NCBI GenBank assembly: GCA_963669155.1
Contig: OZ022580.1
Span: forward strand, 25,727,299 to 25,791,298
DNA length: 64,000 nt
Origin: Arbacia lixula
Taxonomy: Eukaryota > Echinodermata > Echinoidea > Arbacioida > Arbaciidae
Reading direction: 5' to 3'
In this document: positions 15,101-21,600 of the stretch, piece by piece
Position numbering within the stretch: the first letter of the stretch is position 1
Layout: the number at the start of each line of letters is the position of its first letter
The notes under the pieces: generated by a model
Database searches by the model: none
Seen by the model: only the letters and a program-made list of their open reading frames with translations
What the model was told of the DNA's origin: nothing
Program-made: the position numbers and the translations under genes

Positions 15101-18100
15101 AGGGAAGAGTGTTGATTGCTACCGATACATTGAAATAAGCTTCAATAGCGATTTACTATATCATTCATATTAGATGAAACTTGTTGAATGGCAAGTGTTA
15201 GGTGAACTTTTTTTTTGTTCCACGACATGTCGCTCTCCTGTTTTCTCACACAGGAGTATGTGTACTATTTACCTACCATGCTTTATGTATGATTGATATG
15301 TATGATTGATATCAATATCCTCATCAAGACATTATTTGCAACGATTACTAACCCCAAATTAGAATTGAGCCTGACATTGGCACCTGACGGTAGGTTTACA
15401 CTAAGGTGGTTTGCCGCTGCGGCTGACCGCCGCCACTTTGACGCCAGCCCTTTCCCGCCGCGGCAAATCTTGAAAATCCCTCAACTAGCCATTTATGAAT
15501 TCGAAGGCAATTTATCCATCCGCAAAAACTACAAAAACGTGAAAGGTGAAAAGGTGGCATTATGACAAGCAATTGAGGCAAATCTTCCCCATGTGAGCGT
15601 ACAAAAAGACATACACGATGTCACTGACGTTAAACAAATTAATCATTTCTGTACAGCTGGTGAACCAGCCGGCAGGGCACAGTGCGCGGGGGACAGAATC
15701 AGCCAGGCCCAGTGGCGGCCCCAAGATAACTGTGGACCTTTCCGAGATGTCACCGAACTTCTGGAAGAAATCGATCAGGTTTTCAATTTATCTCTGTTTG
15801 GTGAATTATCCAATTACAATTCTCATCATAGTGCGAAATGACCTTGATGACTGAGGGAACCTGTTGAAACATGATTTAGTAACACATATCCAACAGTTTG
15901 CCATATATTTGAATATGTGAACGGACTAATGAAACCTATTTCATTTTAAGACAATCGAACCTTCGGAGTAGTAACCGTATGAATAACGAACCTTCGGAAT
16001 AACGTGCAGCATTAAATCTTAATAATCATGATAGTATCCGTGCAGTTATTTTATATTTATTGCATTGGTAAAATTACCATAATCTTATCAAAATATTCTT
16101 TGTTTCAATATATTTCAAGAGGGAAAAAAGAAACATAGAAAATGGACATGGAGAAAGAAAGGAAAAGAAAGAGAGAGGGAGAGAGGGAGGGACAGGGAAA
16201 GAAAGGCAGAGAGGTAGAGAAACTTACTGAGTGACCATTCGCGACAATGTTTCTCGGTAATAACGTACAATGTGCAAAATAACAACGTAAAAAACATAAC
16301 ATATATATAAAATAGACGTGCGCTTTACCCCAGGTACGGCATGAAGAACGTTATGCAATCATTAATCGTTTAACTTATTAAAACGACTTGAGCAATAAAC
16401 TATCGTAATATGAATATTTGTAGTGGAAGTATGATGCCAATGTCAGCAGATCGCGATATACCTTTACTTCACAGCATGAAGAGCATCGCCATTTGAGTAT
16501 TACACAAGTATTACACTGTTATATGTTACCATAGGGATGCTCTTAGACGATTTCAAAGATTATACAGCTAGAGACCATATATTGAAAAGCTGTCTATGTT
16601 GCGTATCTTTATAATCGGCCCATAATGCAACGCGCAGCGATATTGGGATTTTTTTTTCCCCAGTCGTGCCCGCTTCCGGTTTCATAGAACGGTTCACTAG
16701 ACCGTACGCAATCAGAATGTGCGGTGCATTATGGGATTACTAACATTTTCCTTAAATGAGGTATTGATGATTGAACGGATGCCGGTTTTTGTTGCTTCAA
16801 GGTGACAACCTCTGTGACGAGCATTATAAGCAATATCGCCCAAGTCGACACGAGTGAGCTGCAAGCCGCGGAGGAGGAGGATAACTCCATCTCGAAGATC
16901 GTTGAGGTCTTCGAAGAGCAGCTCAACAACGTGGAGGTTGAGGAAGGTGAACCCTTCACCATTGCTCAGGAGAACATCGCCGTTCAGGTAGCGTTTTGTT
17001 CTGCTGGTGGCGGACATGCAGACTATTTACGTTCGAATATTTTCACGTATCGTGTCACAAAAGTGCCATTCTCATTGGGATTTAAAAAATTGAGAAGTTA
17101 GAAAAATCGAGAAGTTAGGGGACCTTGAAAATAGGATCGTTCGGCTTTTGCTACGGTTGCTAGGGAACTTTCACCCTAACTTCGGGATTTTTCTAACTTC
17201 AGAATGGCACTGAAGTGATAAGCTGTATGGATGTTTCAAGTTCTACTTTTACAACTCCCTCAATAAAAAGAAAGCCCTCTAGCACCTGTTAAATGACTTA
17301 ATATGTATTTTAACGATTTTGATCATTCACAGGTGCACGATCGTCCCTTCAAAATTGATGTGTCTGCTAAAAGATGGCATTGTTTGTACATGAATGGCCA
17401 TACATGAATGGGCATAAGCACCATTATTACAGTGTGACTATATATACACCGACGTCGTGGTATAGTGGTTGTGAAATGTGCCTGGAAATGTGGAGGTCAC
17501 AGGTTCAAGCCCACCCATGATACTTGTGTCCTCCTGCAAAAAAATACTTAATCCATTTATCTAATCTACACCCAGGTGAACAATTGGTGAACCCGGTAGC
17601 CGTAGGAAATGGCATGAGTGCCCTACATTGGCTGTTTCCATCCTAACATGATCCCATGGTTTCGAACATGTGTTACAATGACTTACATGTATCCAATGAC
17701 CGGGGTAAAATAATGTGAACAGCGCGTGGAGATTATGGTGTTTCACATTAGGTGCTCTATGAATGCTAACGATTGTTATAATTATCCACTTGAGATGTTT
17801 TGATATTGTGTATTAAAGTCGAGTAATGATATTAATTTCTAAAGGTCCAGAGCATCCCACCTCAGAAGCTGGAAAAGGGCCTGGTGCTGTCTGTGTCTGG
17901 GGATGGCTCCCCAGATCTCTCCGGGACCAACATCACTACAGGGTCACCTGAATCAGATGAGCAGGACGCAGGTTCGACGTTCATTGCACAGGTGTACCAT
18001 CTCTCCTCTGCCTTTCTGTTCACTCTTTTTTTGTAACCGTACCCGACAAAGGGGATGGCACAGGTTGTTGTGAGAACAGATCTCTAATTCTTTTAGGTTA

Positions 18101-18631
18101 CTCTGAGCAGAACAATGGGTATAATGGTGGGTGTTTGAGCCACCTTAAACTCCTTAAGCGCCAATGAGGCACTACGGCAATATACAAAACAATCCTCTAA
18201 AAAGACTTTGGCAACTGATTTGTATACTTTGGTACACTTTGGAGACTTTCTCAGATCGCAATTTAGGTGTGCCGCCATGAACATGTTAAAATGACGTTGC
18301 AAATATTTTTTTCCCATGTAGGTGAACATACCACCTGACATGCTTGTCCTGTCAGGCAGCGAGGGGAACGAGAACAGCAGCAACGTTCGTATCATCTTCA
18401 CGATCTTCGCCACGCCCTCTCTCTTCATCTCACGGTCACTGCAGACCTTCAGCCAAGAGGACCGCGATGTTAATCGCACCGCCAACACTCCCGTGATCGC
18501 ACTGAGCGTCGGAGGGGTGGTGGTGGAAAACCTTCAGCAACCCGTCAATCTTACCTTCTCAGTTCTAGAGGTAGTCCTTCCTACGTTTTATGATTCTACA
18601 ATGGTGCAGAGATTTGTTTAAATATATATAC

Positions 18632-18670
<39 letters not shown>

Positions 18671-21600
18671 TTTAGACTGAATAATCAACATGTTTAAGGG
18701 GATAAATATACTTCTTCACGACAATATACACGAACATTAAAACCACCGCAGACGACACGATCGCAGTCGTAGGTATTTACGAAATGTGACGTCATATAAT
18801 TTTACAAATCCCATGACCTGGTACTACGATTATGCCAGAGTCGTATGACTGGCCGGACCATTTCGTCTGGGGCAGCCTTAATATGTACGAATTGTGCACT
18901 TTATTCATTAAATGAGTTGTACTGTGCCGAGCTTATGGCTTAATCATCATGATCATTGCGCTGAAAGAAACAAGTATTTTGTTTTATTTCATTTTAAATT
19001 TCTTACACGCCTCTTTACTTCAAAACCAGCCCGGATACGAGAACCAAACGTGTGTATTCTGGAATGAAACCCTCTCTGATTGGTCAACTCGTGGCTGTTT
19101 CCTGGTATCACATGACGTCGCTACCTCAATAGACAGTGATGGTGATGAGACCACGGAAGAAACGTTTGTTTGCTCCTGCAATCATCTTACAAACTTCGCC
19201 ATACTTATGGTAAAAACAAACATTCAATCGGGAGCGATAATAGAAATATATAAAACATGCATGTTGCATATGACATTATCGAAACAAAGACCGGTGATCT
19301 CTCAGTACAGTCAAACCTGTCTTTGTGGTCACCTGTCTATAGCAACCAACCTGTCTAGAGTGGCCACTAAAATGACTCCCCCGGAGAGAGCCTGTTAAAG
19401 AACCTGTTTATAGCAGCAACCTGTCTATAAAGGTCACAATTTGTGTTTCCCTTGGGTGGCCACTATAGACAGGTTTCACTGTATATCCCGATGCATAACA
19501 AGTGTTAAATAGACACCGTCTCCATATGCTGAAGTGAAGGTATAGGCCTGGCTTTAACGGCATATTACGAATTTACGTTGAGTCATTGAGTCTAAAATAA
19601 AGATTCAAGTGAGTTTTGTCAAATGATTTGGATACTGTAATTGATGACTCGTAAATGTTTTTTTTTTAAAGGGGGAGAATCTTTGATGGTGCCCCATACA
19701 GCCACACTTGTCGTGCGTTAATAGGAAGATATATGATTTTTTTTTTCAAAAGCGTGATGTTATTCCTGATGATGTTACCCCCAATGGAAGGCGACGTTAA
19801 ACAATATCAAACATTCATTAAATGTGTCTTTAATCTCTTTTTACGAGTGTGAACCATTTCCTTTCTGTCACTATACTTTGACCGATTTTTCCCGATTTAG
19901 TATTCGCAGATAAAACATGTAAAATATTCGAAACGATAAATTAATTTGCATTTCATCCTGTGTGCTTCTACCACGCATATTCTACCCTCTATCTGTCATT
20001 TTGCCTACTTGTTTAATCTTCATTTTCATCTGTCATGTGATTATAGGACATTCATGACTCCACATCTGAAGAGGCTTACAGCGTTCTAAGCTTCATCGGC
20101 TGTTCCATCTCTATCATTTGCCTTGTCGTTACCCTGACCACGTATCTGTGGAATAGGTGAGTGATGGGCCATGTAAAAGAATTGCGATGTTTTCAACCCT
20201 AACTCTGTACATCAGCGATAGGGGATTGGATGCGCTCGACTCAGCTCAATCGTAACTCTTTCTAAGAATAGGCCCTGGTAAGCAAGGGGGGGGGGGGTTA
20301 GCCTTTAAGATTAAAATGATTGTCAAATGAGGTTAAAGTGACTTCTCAGTTTGATTTTGTGTATGCATGAACACAGAGGATACTCGTGCAGTAGGGCTTT
20401 GCGTGAAGCAGTTTCCGTTCATAGAGTAGTACGGGTAAGAATTGATTTCAGGATTGTTGTTGATTATGAAGCCGGCCATTTTCTCCTACAGGAAACTGCG
20501 CAGTCATCAGACGCATCAGATCTTCATATGTCTGTGCGCCACTCTGCTCGGCCTCTATACCACTTTCGTCATCATGCTCGCCCTCGACACCCACCGGAAC
20601 AGGCAGGAGGTCGCATCGGGTGCGTGCGGCTTTCTGGCCAGCCTCGTTCACTACTTTGCCCTGTCGTCGATCGCGTGGATGGGAGTGGAAGGATACAACA
20701 CGTACCTCGTCATTGTCCGCGTCTTCAACAGCTATGTCGACAAGTTTATGGTGAAGGCTAGCTTGGCTGCCTGGGGTAAGCTTGTGTTTCACTGACTGTT
20801 TTTGCTTAGTGTTGACATGGTTGAGTGGAAATATGATGAGGGATGCGATGCTTTTACTAGATTTATTATAGTACTTTACATGTATGTAGGGTATGTTTCG
20901 CCTTTTGGTTTAAGGACGACAGAATCCATTGCCACCATGCTTATCAGACGATAAGCTAAACAAATTATGGTGTAAGTGAAAAATATCAGCGACATTCACT
21001 GTGGCAGTCCATTTTAAAGGTTAACGAAAACAACAAGAAAGGCCCACTACAGTGCTAAGTACTTTTCTCGTCCTTACGAACAATTTAAGTCTGGCTGATG
21101 GATGAGTCTGCATGTAAAACTTGAATGTTGATTAATGTGAATTGTCAAGAGGAAAACGAATTGTTTACAAATGAAAATACTTTTTATATCATTATAATTT
21201 ACATTATATCATTATTGTAGATTTTCTTCAAGTGTTTAATCACTTGACTATGTATCAATTATTCCTACAGGTTTCCTACAGTCGTGGCAAATCCTGGAAA
21301 ATTCTGAAAAAAATGTGTTCATCGAAAGTCAGGGAATTTGGAAAATATGTGAAAAGTCATGGACAGGGGAATTTGGTCTTGGAATAACATTTACCTCTTG
21401 GCTATGGCAGCTTTCCAGCTTGTCGTGTCTCGCAACTCTGTGATCATACTCTGCTATTATAATTGGTGATCATGATTTCCATTTTTCCCACTTTTGAGAC
21501 ATCCCAACAAAAATGGTACCCTGATCAGAAACAGCCCAGATACTAATGATAATGTACATGTCAGGAGTAAGATTGTGGGTGGAACGGATGGCTGTGAGGG

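Noticed and set aside
17451..17520. tRNA gene
   Set aside because: A and B boxes are present, but the arms do not pair as a tRNA and a SINE body follows.
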